From Clostridia bacterium (GTDB lineage: Bacteria; Bacillota; Clostridia; Oscillospirales; Acutalibacteraceae): DNA of 47,686 nucleotides. Each line of letters opens with the position of its first letter. Position 1 is the stretch's first letter. The translations under genes were made by a program, and so were the position numbers. Shown piece by piece: positions 24,413 through 33,007 of the stretch. The stretch covers positions 1 to 47,686 of the forward strand of contig JAFRXY010000031.1 in assembly GCA_017441385.1 (NCBI GenBank), read 5' to 3'. The notes beneath the pieces were generated by a model, which searched no databases, had not been told where the DNA came from, and saw nothing but the letters and a program-made list of their open reading frames with translations.

Positions 24413-24817
24413 ATGACAATCATCGACAAAGCAAGAGAAATGGGCAAGCTCATTCAGGAATCCGACGAGTACAAGGCACTGATGGAGGCAAGAGAAGCCA
24501 GCGACAAAGACGAGGAACTTCAGAAGCAGATAGGCGAATTCAACCTCGTCCGCATGAAGATGGAGATTGAATCCTCCAAGCCGGAGCCCGATCAGGACAA
24601 GGTCAACGAGCTGAACGAGCAGCTCATGAGCATTTACACCGCCGTCATGGAGAGCGAGAACATGGTTGCCTTCAACAAGGCAAAGGACGTTGTGGATCAC
24701 CTGATGAACCACGTCACCGCCATTCTCACCGCGGCGGTCAACGGCGAGGATCCCGACACCTATGATCCCGACGCGGCCTGCACCGGCGACTGCTGCTCCT
24801 GCGGAGGCTGCCACTGA
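24413..24817 (+). CDS. YlbF-family regulator with Cys-rich tail
   Basis: 134 residues. The helical YlbF/YmcA domain spans residues 1-110 (MTIIDKAREMGKLIQESDEY, long charged helices). The tail reads CTGDCCSCGGCH, a dense Cys cluster. In B. subtilis, YlbF, YmcA and YaaT form a complex carrying iron-sulfur clusters that acts in RNA processing with RNase Y, biofilm formation and competence. The cysteine tail here could hold such a cluster. ATG 24413 has SD AAAGGAG. The 29-base gap after miaB suggests one operon. Confidence 0.85.
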   Translation: MTIIDKAREMGKLIQESDEYKALMEAREASDKDEELQKQIGEFNLVRMKMEIESSKPEPDQDKVNELNEQLMSIYTAVMESENMVAFNKAKDVVDHLMNHVTAILTAAVNGEDPDTYDPDAACTGDCCSCGGCH

Positions 24818-24848
24818 TTTCTTTCAATGAAAGGAGCATTTCCTCCTG

Positions 24849-26549
24849 ATGTCAGGCAAAAAGAAAAAGAAATATATTTCAAGTCAGATGAAAACAACGC
24901 CAAAAACTTCTCCGACCGTGACAGACAGAAAGCCTGATCCAAAGGAGAACGCTACTACCCGGAAGAAACCCGCGCCTTCTTCTCCGTTATTCGACAGGAA
25001 CAGCCTGATGGAACTCTTCGCGCGTGTCTTTCTGCTGTCCATGGTGTTTGTATTCCCGCTTGCGATGGGGCCGGAAAAGTACGGAAATATCACGCACTAC
25101 AAAAATTCCGTGTTTTACGTTCTGGCAGCGCTGGGGCTTTGCTCCGTGATTGTGGCCATGATCATCAAGGTGCTTTCCACCCCGTCCGACAGATTCAGCG
25201 TGGAATTGCCCGCCTTCAATCTGCCGGATATGGCCGTGCTGCTGTACTGGGGATTCCTGTTTATTTCCGCCATGCTCTCGCCCTACAAGGAAATCGCTTT
25301 CAACGGACAGGGCGTGCGCAATGACGGTCTTATCATTCAGAGTTTTTACGTGGCGGTGTATTTTCTGATCTCGCATCTGATCAAGCTGCAAAAATTCGAC
25401 CTGAATGTCTACTGCTTCGGCGCAACGGCTGTGGCGGGACTGGTAATGCTGCATTTTTTCGGAATCGACGTGCTCAGCACGGGCTTCTCCAAGCCGAACT
25501 GGGAGAGCGGGCTGCTCTTTATGGGGCCGATGGGCAATATCAACCTGACTTCCTATTTTGTAACCGTTGCGCTTGTTCTTGCCGCCGGCCTTTTCATCAC
25601 GGAACAGACGCTGAAATTCGATCGGCGCGGCGCGGTCATTCTGAGCTGCTTTGCGCTGATGCTGTGGGCGGAACTCAATCTCAATACCGACGCGGGCATT
25701 GTCGCGCTGGGGGCGGTGCTGCTCGCCGCCATGCCGCTCATGCTGATTTCCCTTGCACGGCTGGGAAGATATCTCGCGGTGATTTCCGCGGCCTCCGGCG
25801 TGATTGCCTTCAACCGGCTGGTCGTCAGGGACTGGATTCTGGAAGAGAATTTCGGCAAAACCGGCTGGCTTCTGCTTCTTGCGTCGATGCTGGCGGGAGC
25901 GGTATCCGTGTTCATTGGCTTCGAGTTTCGTTCCGCTGCGATAAAAAATTTCAGGCAAAAGCTGGATGCCGCCCTTACCCGCCGCAGACTGCTTATCGCG
26001 TCGGTTTCCGTTGACGTGCTGGCTGTACTGGGCGTATTCGCCGCTTCCTTCTTTGCCGCCAACAGCCGGAACAGCGGCGTGCTGTATGAATTCGGTCAGA
26101 TTCTCTTCCACGGCAATTTCAGTGATAAATTCGGTCACAACCGCATGTTCACATGGAAGCGGACCGTCCGGCTCGCGGGCAGGAAGCCGGTTTTCGGCAG
26201 CGGTCCGGACACCTTCTGCACGGTATTCAACGAGGTCTACGGCGAGGAATCCAAGGAATTCTTCGGCGGCCGCAATCTCGACAAGGCGCACAACGAATAT
26301 CTGCAATTGCTCATCTGTTCGGGCGTTACCGGACTGGGGGCGTTCCTCGCCTTCATCGGCAGCCTTGTGGCAAAAGCATACCGCCGCGCGACCGGCAATC
26401 CCCTTCTGGTCTGCTGCGGCGCCGCCGTGATCGGCTATTCCGTGCACGCCTTCTTCGGCTATTCTCTGCCCATCAATTCCCCGCTTATGTGGGTGCTTCT
26501 GGGACTGACCGGCGCCGCTGTGCGGGCCGGAGCGCAAAAAGCAGTGTAA
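24849..26549 (+). CDS. O-antigen ligase/polymerase-type membrane protein
   Basis: 566 residues. A Lys/Pro/Ser-rich cytoplasmic N-terminus (about 1-55) is followed by about a dozen membrane segments. A large loop near residues 400-490 contains KPVFGSGPDTF and the DKAHNEYLQLL motif typical of the Wzy_C / O-antigen ligase superfamily. In Gram-positives such proteins polymerise or ligate surface glycans; the exact substrate is unknown and no glycan cluster surrounds it. The SD AGGAG is 12 bases upstream and can pair with CTCCT just before the ATG. Confidence 0.8.
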   Translation: MSGKKKKKYISSQMKTTPKTSPTVTDRKPDPKENATTRKKPAPSSPLFDRNSLMELFARVFLLSMVFVFPLAMGPEKYGNITHYKNSVFYVLAALGLCSVIVAMIIKVLSTPSDRFSVELPAFNLPDMAVLLYWGFLFISAMLSPYKEIAFNGQGVRNDGLIIQSFYVAVYFLISHLIKLQKFDLNVYCFGATAVAGLVMLHFFGIDVLSTGFSKPNWESGLLFMGPMGNINLTSYFVTVALVLAAGLFITEQTLKFDRRGAVILSCFALMLWAELNLNTDAGIVALGAVLLAAMPLMLISLARLGRYLAVISAASGVIAFNRLVVRDWILEENFGKTGWLLLLASMLAGAVSVFIGFEFRSAAIKNFRQKLDAALTRRRLLIASVSVDVLAVLGVFAASFFAANSRNSGVLYEFGQILFHGNFSDKFGHNRMFTWKRTVRLAGRKPVFGSGPDTFCTVFNEVYGEESKEFFGGRNLDKAHNEYLQLLICSGVTGLGAFLAFIGSLVAKAYRRATGNPLLVCCGAAVIGYSVHAFFGYSLPINSPLMWVLLGLTGAAVRAGAQKAV

Positions 26550-26565
26550 TGAATGACTTTTCTTC

Positions 26566-26604
26566 AAACCGGCGCAATCCGTATTCCGCGGAATGTGCCG
26601 GTTT
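26566..26604 (+). terminator. Terminator after O-antigen ligase gene
   Basis: Stem AAACCGGC (26566-26573) with GCCGGTTT (26597-26604), an inner ATTCCGCGGAAT palindrome, then a T-containing tail. Confidence 0.6.
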
Positions 26605-26703
26605 ATTGCATATTTTTCCAGACAGCCGGTAATACTACAGTAACAGAAGAATATAAAAATATAATAATTGTTATAATTATCCGAACGAAAAAGCTGTCAA
26701 ATA

Positions 26704-26732
26704 TTGACAATACCTGAAAAAAATGATATAGT
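26704..26732 (+). promoter_or_regulatory. Promoter of HAAS/DUF4097 pair
   Basis: TTGACA (26704-26709), 17 bp, TATAGT (26727-26732); the start codon is 51 bases downstream, after ACGGAGGA. Confidence 0.7.
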
Positions 26733-26783
26733 AAAAATAATCCAATCCCAGCCGACACTATACACCAAACGGAGGACGATACT

Positions 26784-27854
26784 ATGACCAGAAGAGAGTA
26801 TCTGACCGCGCTCAATCAGTACCTTGTGACCATGAGCGAGTCGGAAAAAACCGCCATTCTGAAAGAATATGACGAGCATTACCGCAGAGGATTCGAGGCG
26901 GGCAAGACCGAGGCGCAGGTTTCGGCTTCCCTCGGTTCCCCTTATGACGTGGCCAACGAACTGCTTGCCGGCCGCCGGCCGCCGGTTCCCACCTACCCGC
27001 CGAAGCCCCGTCCGCAAACCTCCCAGACTTCCCAGACCTCGCAGAACGGCGCTCAGCGCAGCGGAACCTATCAGCCCCGCACCGCAACTGCCGCGCCATC
27101 CCGGCCCGCACAGCAGCAGATTTTCTCCGAACCGGCGCATACCCATACCCCTCAGCAGCCAAGTTATTCCGCGCCGTCGTATCCTTCCCAGCAGCCAAGT
27201 TATTCCGCGCCGTCGTATCCTTCCCAGCAGCCAAGTTATGCCGCGCCGTCGTATCCTTCCCAGCAGCAGAGCTATGCCGCGCCGTCCTATCCTTCCCAGC
27301 AGCAGGGTTATGCCGCGCCGTCCTATCCTTCCCAGCAGCAGGGTTATGCCGCGCCGTCCTATCCTTCCCAGCAGCAGGGTTATTCCGCGCCGTCCTATCC
27401 TTCCGAGCAGCAGGGTTATTCCGCGCCTGCATATCCTTCTCAGCAGCAGAGCAGTCAGGCCTATGTCGATTATGACCGCGCAGCGGAGGAAGAACCTTTG
27501 CCGGAAAAGAAAAAGCATGAAAGCCAGTACAGCACCACCGGCATTATTGTCGTCGCGGTGATCGGCGTGTTTCTGGTACCGACGCTGGGGTTCGCTGTGT
27601 ACTATCTGGTGCGCGGTCTTTATGAGCTGATCAGGGCTTTCCCCGGTACAGGCATCGCCCTGATTGCGGCAGGCGGCTCACTGAGCGCCGACAGCCTGTG
27701 GATTTGCTTAGGCCTGATCTGCATCGGCATTTCCTTCCTTGCTCTGACCGGACTGCTTGTCATGGCGATCATTGAAATTACCAAGCTCGCCGTCAAACTG
27801 TTCCGATATGTCTACAAAGAGTGCAAGAAAATGATAAAGGAGGGCTCGTTTTGA
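26784..27854 (+). CDS. HAAS (DUF1700) membrane protein with Tyr/Pro/Gln repeats
   Basis: 356 residues. N-terminal HAAS domain (about 1-63; MTRREYLTALNQYL, then LGSPYDVANELL). A low-complexity region (64-245) includes eight perfect-length 12-residue repeats, consensus GYAAPSYPSQQQ, at residues 127-222. Two or three membrane segments lie in the C-terminal third (about 250-340). HAAS proteins commonly sit between a PadR-type regulator and a DUF4097 protein and are thought to sense and signal at the membrane; no PadR gene is adjacent here. The downstream DUF4097 gene overlaps it by four bases. Function is inferred from context only. Confidence 0.83.
   Translation: MTRREYLTALNQYLVTMSESEKTAILKEYDEHYRRGFEAGKTEAQVSASLGSPYDVANELLAGRRPPVPTYPPKPRPQTSQTSQTSQNGAQRSGTYQPRTATAAPSRPAQQQIFSEPAHTHTPQQPSYSAPSYPSQQPSYSAPSYPSQQPSYAAPSYPSQQQSYAAPSYPSQQQGYAAPSYPSQQQGYAAPSYPSQQQGYSAPSYPSEQQGYSAPAYPSQQQSSQAYVDYDRAAEEEPLPEKKKHESQYSTTGIIVVAVIGVFLVPTLGFAVYYLVRGLYELIRAFPGTGIALIAAGGSLSADSLWICLGLICIGISFLALTGLLVMAIIEITKLAVKLFRYVYKECKKMIKEGSF
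27162..27449 (+). repeat. Eight 36-bp in-frame tandem repeats
   Basis: Eight units of 36 bp encode (S/G)Y(S/A)APSYPSQ(Q)(P/Q). Copies are close to identical in DNA, which points to recent expansion. Exactly in frame, so length changes would keep the protein open. Confidence 0.92.
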
Positions 27855-28819
27855 TTAAAAAGATCATACTGGCTATCACGTTTTTCGGAATTTTCGTCCT
27901 CACCTTCGCCGCCGGAGTGGGACTGATCATACTCGGCGCAGGGGATTTTTCGTGGGATATTGTTTCACGGTACGTTTCCATGAGCGACGTCGCAAAGATC
28001 AACGACAAACCCATCAGCAATCTCTTTTCCTTCAGCGACCATACCGAATTTGTGGGAAGCCACGCGGAAGGGAAGATCGGCTGCCCAACCGATAACGGCA
28101 TCATTATCTTCGAGAATATCGCGGAGGAACTCACCGTTACCTCCTCGCCTGATGAATATATCCATATCACGGTGGACGGAAAGATCAGGGAATCCAGCAC
28201 CGTAAAATCGGCCAAAAATCTCACCGGAACCAATATCCCCGACATTCAGTTTGAATGCAACCGCAGCACCGACGAAGCCATCATCAAAATACGCAAGCTG
28301 CGGGGCAAGGATATCACTCTGCGTGTGGAACTTCCCGCCGGCTACAAGGGAAATATCAGGCTGAAGAACATTGCCGGAAAGATGAATATTGCCACCCCGC
28401 TGGATCTCGCGTCATTGAAAATCGAGGACGCCGCCGGAAAGGTGTCCGCTTCCGGCGTCAGCGCAGACACATTGGCTCTGAAGGAAATCGCCGGAGAGGT
28501 GGAGCTTTCGGAAGGAACATTCAGCAAGGTAACCGTCACCGACTCGGCCGGCAAAGCCAACGTCAGCGGTACGATCGGCAGTTTCCGGATTAACAATATC
28601 ATGGGCAGAATCAATCTGGAATCGGATGCTCCTCTGACCGGCGACTGCGATATCGTCAAGATTATGGGCACGGTTGACATTACTCTCCCGAAGGGAAGTA
28701 AATTCATGCTCACCAAAAAGGATGTCGTCGGTATAGTGACGCCATTGAAGGGCGACAAAAAGGCCGATTACACCATCGCCGTTGAAAATATCGTCGGCAA
28801 GGTGAGCATCGACCGGTAA
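27851..28819 (+). CDS. DUF4097 (adhesin-like beta-helix) protein
   Basis: 322 residues from TTG 27851, overlapping the HAAS gene stop (TTGA) and preceded by AAAGGAGG. N-terminal membrane helix (about 5-28), then a long repeated beta pattern (IRLKNIAGKMNIAT, KIEDAAGKVSASG, LKEIAGEVELSEG, RINNIMGRINLES, IVKIMGTVDITLP) typical of DUF4097. Known DUF4097 proteins pair with HAAS proteins in envelope-associated operons; no molecular function is established. Confidence 0.85.
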   Translation: MIKKIILAITFFGIFVLTFAAGVGLIILGAGDFSWDIVSRYVSMSDVAKINDKPISNLFSFSDHTEFVGSHAEGKIGCPTDNGIIIFENIAEELTVTSSPDEYIHITVDGKIRESSTVKSAKNLTGTNIPDIQFECNRSTDEAIIKIRKLRGKDITLRVELPAGYKGNIRLKNIAGKMNIATPLDLASLKIEDAAGKVSASGVSADTLALKEIAGEVELSEGTFSKVTVTDSAGKANVSGTIGSFRINNIMGRINLESDAPLTGDCDIVKIMGTVDITLPKGSKFMLTKKDVVGIVTPLKGDKKADYTIAVENIVGKVSIDR

Positions 28820-28832
28820 CAGAAAAAACAGA

Positions 28833-28885
28833 AGCGGAGAAGCGTTCTCCCGGCATGGTGCCGCGTGACGCATTCTCCGCTTTTT
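28833..28885. terminator. Bidirectional terminator
   Basis: AGCGGAGAA (28833-28841) with TTCTCCGCT (28873-28881) extended by GCGT/ACGC, then TTTTT. It lies between the convergent DUF4097 and DUF4854-like genes. Confidence 0.8.
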
Positions 28886-28891
28886 ATGCGA

Positions 28892-29359
28892 CTATTTGTA
28901 TTCCTTTGAAGCAATGATATTTCCGTTCATATCGTAATATCTGACGATGACCGAACTTGTCTGCGGCACCTGTGCTTTGAAGGAACGAAGCACGCTGTCA
29001 ATCGACGTTTCAAACGCCTTGCTTTCCAGATGTTCGGAAAGCTCCTCTTTGCTTTTGGATTCGTCTATGGAAACGGTGTAAATGCATTTGTAAACGATGG
29101 AATTGCCCTCCGCCGCCACTTCCAGCCGGAGTCCCTTTGCCTCGTAGGTCTGAGAGAGCGCCTTTACCTGTTCCTGGAACTGATCCTCCTGCACCAGCGC
29201 TTCCAGCTCGGTAAGCTCTTTTTCCTCGACATGGGAGGAAATAATGTTCAGGTCAGACGCTGACACACTGTTGTTTTTTTTGTCGCATGAAGCCATTCCC
29301 AAGCAAAGAGCCAAACAGAGCAGTGCGGTAAGTAACGCACTTCTTAAAACCGATTTCAT
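28892..29359 (-). CDS. Lipoprotein, DUF4854-like
   Basis: 155 residues from the ATG at 29359 (SD AAAGGGG). Signal peptide with lipobox GMASC (Cys about 25), then a short Asn/Ser linker and a single small domain with YEAKGLRLEVAAEGNSIVYKCIYT, resembling the DUF4854 lipoproteins of gut Clostridia. Role unknown. Stands alone between a shared terminator and the trp promoter region, transcribed away from trp. Confidence 0.75.
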   Translation of the reverse strand: MKSVLRSALLTALLCLALCLGMASCDKKNNSVSASDLNIISSHVEEKELTELEALVQEDQFQEQVKALSQTYEAKGLRLEVAAEGNSIVYKCIYTVSIDESKSKEELSEHLESKAFETSIDSVLRSFKAQVPQTSSVIVRYYDMNGNIIASKEYK

Positions 29360-29517
29360 AAAAAAGTCCCCTTTCCAAATGATTGATTCGACCTTTGAAA
29401 ATAAATTATAGCATAGCAAAACCGTATTTTCAAGATGAATTCATTGAATTATATGACAGATATTCTCTATAAAAAATAGATAAAATGTGAAAATTGTGTG
29501 AAGGATTCAGATTTTAC

Positions 29518-29546
29518 TTGACAATACAGAAAGAGCGGTTTATAAT
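29518..29546 (+). promoter_or_regulatory. trp operon promoter (perfect consensus)
   Basis: TTGACA (29518-29523), 17 bp, TATAAT (29541-29546). The first transcribed bases contain a CAATAAAG-type tandem repeat (about 29550-29577) before the T-box. Confidence 0.88.
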
Positions 29547-29589
29547 GCAATTCAATAAAGCAATAAAGCAATAAAACAACATACATTCA

Positions 29590-29889
29590 AACCGATGAAG
29601 CGGAGATAACGGCGGTGATGCCTTTACAGAGAGCCTGCGGCGCTGAGAGTCAGGCAAGAAACAACCCGTCAAATGGACCGCGGAGGGCGCAGTCAAATGA
29701 ATTTGCTCATGGTGGATTCAAAGTATTCTGCGACGTGCAGGCATACGTCAGTTGCCGGGGATATGAAGGTATCCCGTCAAAGCGCACAGCCCGCAAGGAC
29801 TGTGAATCAAGGTGGCACCGCGGATATTTTTTGCACGATATTCGTCCTTGACAGAAGTTTATTTTTGTACTTCTGTCAGGGACTTTTTT
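29590..29889 (+). promoter_or_regulatory. T-box riboswitch, probably tryptophan-specific
   Basis: Leader that reads tRNA charging. The T-box motif AAGGTGGCACCGCGG lies at 29809-29823. A terminator follows: GTCCTTGACAGAAG (29844-29857) pairs with CTTCTGTCAGGGAC (29870-29883), then TTTTTT. Stem I runs from about 29612 to 29680; its base GCGGT/ACCGC places TGG (29674-29676) as the specifier triplet, which fits the Trp biosynthetic genes downstream. The specifier assignment is by position and context, not by full folding. Confidence 0.9.
29844..29889 (+). terminator. T-box-controlled terminator
   Basis: 14-bp stem with one mismatch, followed by TTTTTT. The T-box sequence upstream can pair with its 5' arm to form the antiterminator. 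Confidence 0.9.
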
Positions 29890-29919
29890 GTTGCCTGACA
29901 GACATTGGGAGATGATTGT

Positions 29920-31386
29920 ATGATAATCAGACCGGAGCTTGAAACCGTGCGGAAGGAAGCCGCCAGCGGCCTGTACAGCGTCATGCCGGTCAGCTGCGAA
30001 TTGCTCTCCGATTTCATCACGCCGATCGAGGCCATGCGGATCCTCAAAAACGTGTCGGCGCACTGCTACCTGCTGGAATCGGCGCAGCAGGGGGAAAAAT
30101 GGGGACGCTACACCTTCCTCGGCTACGACCCCAAGATGGAGATCACCTGCGTGGACGGCCAGCTTTCCGCCAGCCATATGAAGATCGCCACCAAAGACCC
30201 TTCCTCGGTGCTGCGCAGCATTCTCGCCGATTACAGAAGTCCGCGGCTGGACTACCTGCCTTCCTTTACCGGCGGTCTGGTGGGCTATTTCTCCTATGAC
30301 TACCTTTTCTACAGCGAACCCACCGCCCGCCGCGACACGGAGGATTCCGAAGGCTTCAAGGACATGGATCTCATGCTCTTTGACAAGGTCATCGCCTTCG
30401 ACCACATGAAGCAGAAGATCATTCTCATCGTCAACATGCGGCTGGCGGACGGTGAAACCGGGTACAACAAGGCGGCGCTGGAACTCAGACAGATGGCCGA
30501 ACTTCTCCGGAACGGCGACAAAATACAGGAAAAGCCGGGAAGGCTTCTGGGCGAAGTGAAGCCGCTCTTTGACAAAGAACGCTTCTGCTCGATGGTCAGG
30601 AGCGCCAAGCGGTACATCAAGGAAGGAGACATCTTCCAGATCGTGCTTTCCAACCGTCTGTCCGCCCCCTTTGAAGGCAGTCTGTTCAACACCTACCGCC
30701 TGCTGCGCACCATCAATCCCTCCCCCTATATGTTCTATTTCTCCGGCACCGACGTGGAAGTGGCGGGCGCTTCTCCCGAAACGCTGGTCAAGCTGGAGGA
30801 CGGCATACTGCACACCTTCCCGCTGGCCGGCACCCGGCCGAGGGGCAAGACCGAAGAGGAAGACAAGGCGCTGGAAACCGAGCTGCTCGCGGATGAGAAG
30901 GAGCTGGCGGAACACAACATGCTGGTGGATCTGGGACGCAACGATCTGGGGCGGATCAGCCGGTTCGGCACCGTCGAGGTGGAAAAGCTGCACGATGTGG
31001 TGCGGTATTCCCACGTCATGCATATCGGCTCCACCGTCAGGGGTGTGATACGGGAGGACAAGGACGCGCTGGACGCGATCGAAGCGGTGCTTCCGGCGGG
31101 AACGCTCTCCGGCGCGCCGAAAATCCGGGCCTGTCAGCTGATCGGCGAACTGGAGAACAACAAGCGCGGCATTTACGGCGGCGCGATAGGCTACATCGAC
31201 TTCACCGGCAATATGGACACCTGCATCGCCATCCGCATTGCCTACAGGAAGAACGGCAGGGTGTTCGTCCGTAGCGGCGCAGGCATTGTCGCCGACTCGG
31301 TGCCGGAGAAGGAATTTGAGGAATGCATGAACAAGGCGCGTTCCTGCCTGAGCGCCTTGGAACAGGCGCAGGAGGTGGAGGAATGA
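29920..31386 (+). CDS. trpE: Anthranilate synthase component I
   Basis: Chorismate-using large subunit of anthranilate synthase. 488 residues. The N-terminal part has LLESAQQGEKWGRYTFLG, with the LLES Trp-feedback motif (about residues 48-51). The chorismate-binding domain has IFQIVLSNR, SPYMFYF, PLAGTRPRGKT and DLGRNDLGR, plus SGAPKIRACQLI near the end. ATG 29920 has SD GGGAG. Overlaps trpG by four bases (ATGA). Confidence 0.96.
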   Translation: MIIRPELETVRKEAASGLYSVMPVSCELLSDFITPIEAMRILKNVSAHCYLLESAQQGEKWGRYTFLGYDPKMEITCVDGQLSASHMKIATKDPSSVLRSILADYRSPRLDYLPSFTGGLVGYFSYDYLFYSEPTARRDTEDSEGFKDMDLMLFDKVIAFDHMKQKIILIVNMRLADGETGYNKAALELRQMAELLRNGDKIQEKPGRLLGEVKPLFDKERFCSMVRSAKRYIKEGDIFQIVLSNRLSAPFEGSLFNTYRLLRTINPSPYMFYFSGTDVEVAGASPETLVKLEDGILHTFPLAGTRPRGKTEEEDKALETELLADEKELAEHNMLVDLGRNDLGRISRFGTVEVEKLHDVVRYSHVMHIGSTVRGVIREDKDALDAIEAVLPAGTLSGAPKIRACQLIGELENNKRGIYGGAIGYIDFTGNMDTCIAIRIAYRKNGRVFVRSGAGIVADSVPEKEFEECMNKARSCLSALEQAQEVEE

Positions 31387-31949
31387 TTCTGCTGATAGAC
31401 AATTATGACAGCTTTTCCTATAATCTTTACCAACTGATTGGCTGCATTGACCCCGACATCCGGGTGATACGCAACGACGAAATGACGGTGGAGGAAATCA
31501 AAGCCCTTCGCCCCGACCGGATCATTCTTTCCCCCGGCCCCGGCCGGCCGGAGAAAGCGGGAATTATCGTGCAGGCAGCCGCGGAATTGGGTCGTGAAAT
31601 TCCCACTCTCGGCGTGTGCCTCGGACATCAGGCCATCTGTCTGGCGTTCGGGGGCGAAATCACCTACGCCTCCCGCCTGATGCACGGCAAGCAGTCCACG
31701 GTGACATTCGACGCGGGATGTCCGCTTTTCCGGGGGTGTCCTTCCAAAGCACCGGTCGCGCGGTATCACTCGCTGGCGGCCAACCCCGAAAAACTGCCCG
31801 CGTGCCTGAAGGTCACGGCACGCACAGACGAAGGGGAGATCATGGCGGTGCAGCACAGGGAATTCCCGATCTACGGGGTACAATTCCACCCGGAGTCCAT
31901 CATGACGCCGGACGGCAAGACCATGCTGGAAAATTTTATTCTCGGATAA
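31383..31949 (+). CDS. trpG: Anthranilate synthase component II (glutamine amidotransferase)
   Basis: Supplies ammonia to TrpE from glutamine. 188 residues, a stand-alone class I glutaminase. Nucleophile Cys79 in GVCLGHQAICLAFGG; His and Glu in GVQFHPESIMTPDG near the C-terminus; oxyanion segment SPGPGRPEKAG. Start ATG 31383 overlaps the trpE stop, so the two are coupled. A longer frame back to 31323 is inside trpE. Confidence 0.95.
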   Translation: MILLIDNYDSFSYNLYQLIGCIDPDIRVIRNDEMTVEEIKALRPDRIILSPGPGRPEKAGIIVQAAAELGREIPTLGVCLGHQAICLAFGGEITYASRLMHGKQSTVTFDAGCPLFRGCPSKAPVARYHSLAANPEKLPACLKVTARTDEGEIMAVQHREFPIYGVQFHPESIMTPDGKTMLENFILG

Positions 31950-31975
31950 AAAAATTGAAAGGGAGCTAATGAAAA

Positions 31976-33007
31976 ATGATCAAAGAAGCCATCATCAAAA
32001 TCGTAAGCAAGGGCGACCTCACCTATGACGAAGCCTACGCGGTCATGAACGAAATCATGAGCGGCGAAACCACCGCCACGCAGAACGCGGCGTTCCTTTC
32101 CGCGCTTTCCACCAAGAGCGCGAGAGCCGAAACCACCGACGAAATCGCCGGCTGCGCGGCGGCCATGCGCGACCACGCGACCAAGGTCGATACCGGCATG
32201 GACATCTTTGAGATTGTCGGCACCGGCGGCGACAACGCGCAGAGCTTCAACATTTCCACCACTTCCGCGCTGGTGGCGGCGGCGGGCGGCATGAAGGTCG
32301 CCAAGCACGGCAACCGCGCCGCTTCCTCCCTCAGCGGAACGGCGGACTGTCTGGAGGCGCTGGGCGTGAACATCCATCAGAGTCCCGCCCGCTGCGTGGA
32401 ATTGCTGAATGAAGTGGGAATGTGCTTCTTCTTCGCCCAGAAGTACCACACCTCCATGAAATACGTCGGCGCCATCCGCCGCGAACTGGGATTCCGCACG
32501 GTGTTCAACATTCTCGGCCCCCTCACCAATCCCGGTTCGCCAAAAATGCAGCTGCTGGGCGTGTATGACGAATATCTCGTGGAGCCGCTGGCGCAGGTGC
32601 TGGTCAGCCTCGGCGTGAAGCGCGGCATGGTGGTTTACGGCATGGATAAGCTGGACGAAATTTCCCTCAGTGCGCCCACCAAAATCTGCGAAATCAAGGA
32701 CGGCTGGTTCCGTTCCTCCGTGATTACCCCGGAGGAATTCGGCTTTGAGCGTTGCAGCAAGGCCGACCTCAGAGGCGGCACGCCCGCAGAGAACGCCGCC
32801 ACCACCTGCGCCATTCTCGGCGGACAGCAGGGACACAAGCGCAACGCGGTGCTGCTGAATGCCGGCGCGTCGCTCTACATCGGCGGCAAGGCGGATTCCA
32901 TGGAAAAGGGCGTCGTGATGGCGGCGGACATCATCGACTCCGGCGCGGCGCTGAAAACGCTTGACCAATTCATCGAGGTCAGCAACCGCCCGGAGGTTGA
33001 GGAATGA
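31976..33007 (+). CDS. trpD: Anthranilate phosphoribosyltransferase
   Basis: Transfers the phosphoribosyl group of PRPP to anthranilate. 343 residues. [22 protein letters not shown] (about residues 81-102) is the PRPP/anthranilate site, followed by [21 protein letters not shown]. Normal length. Overlaps trpC by four bases (ATGA). Confidence 0.96.
   Translation: MIKEAIIKIVSKGDLTYDEAYAVMNEIMSGETTATQNAAFLSALSTKSARAETTDEIAGCAAAMRDHATKVDTGMDIFEIVGTGGDNAQSFNISTTSALVAAAGGMKVAKHGNRAASSLSGTADCLEALGVNIHQSPARCVELLNEVGMCFFFAQKYHTSMKYVGAIRRELGFRTVFNILGPLTNPGSPKMQLLGVYDEYLVEPLAQVLVSLGVKRGMVVYGMDKLDEISLSAPTKICEIKDGWFRSSVITPEEFGFERCSKADLRGGTPAENAATTCAILGGQQGHKRNAVLLNAGASLYIGGKADSMEKGVVMAADIIDSGAALKTLDQFIEVSNRPEVEE

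Noticed and set aside
24987-26567. 526-residue minus-strand frame opposite the O-antigen ligase gene
   Set aside because: His/Gln/Glu-rich antisense composition with no domain; the plus-strand gene has membrane helices and a family motif.
27162-27449. Regular 36-bp repeats considered as a CRISPR array
   Set aside because: Units are contiguous without spacers and encode an in-frame peptide repeat.
26697-27518. 273-residue minus-strand frame with repeated RRGITLLLGRI-like units
   Set aside because: It is the complement of the 36-bp repeats in the HAAS gene; no SD or promoter supports it.
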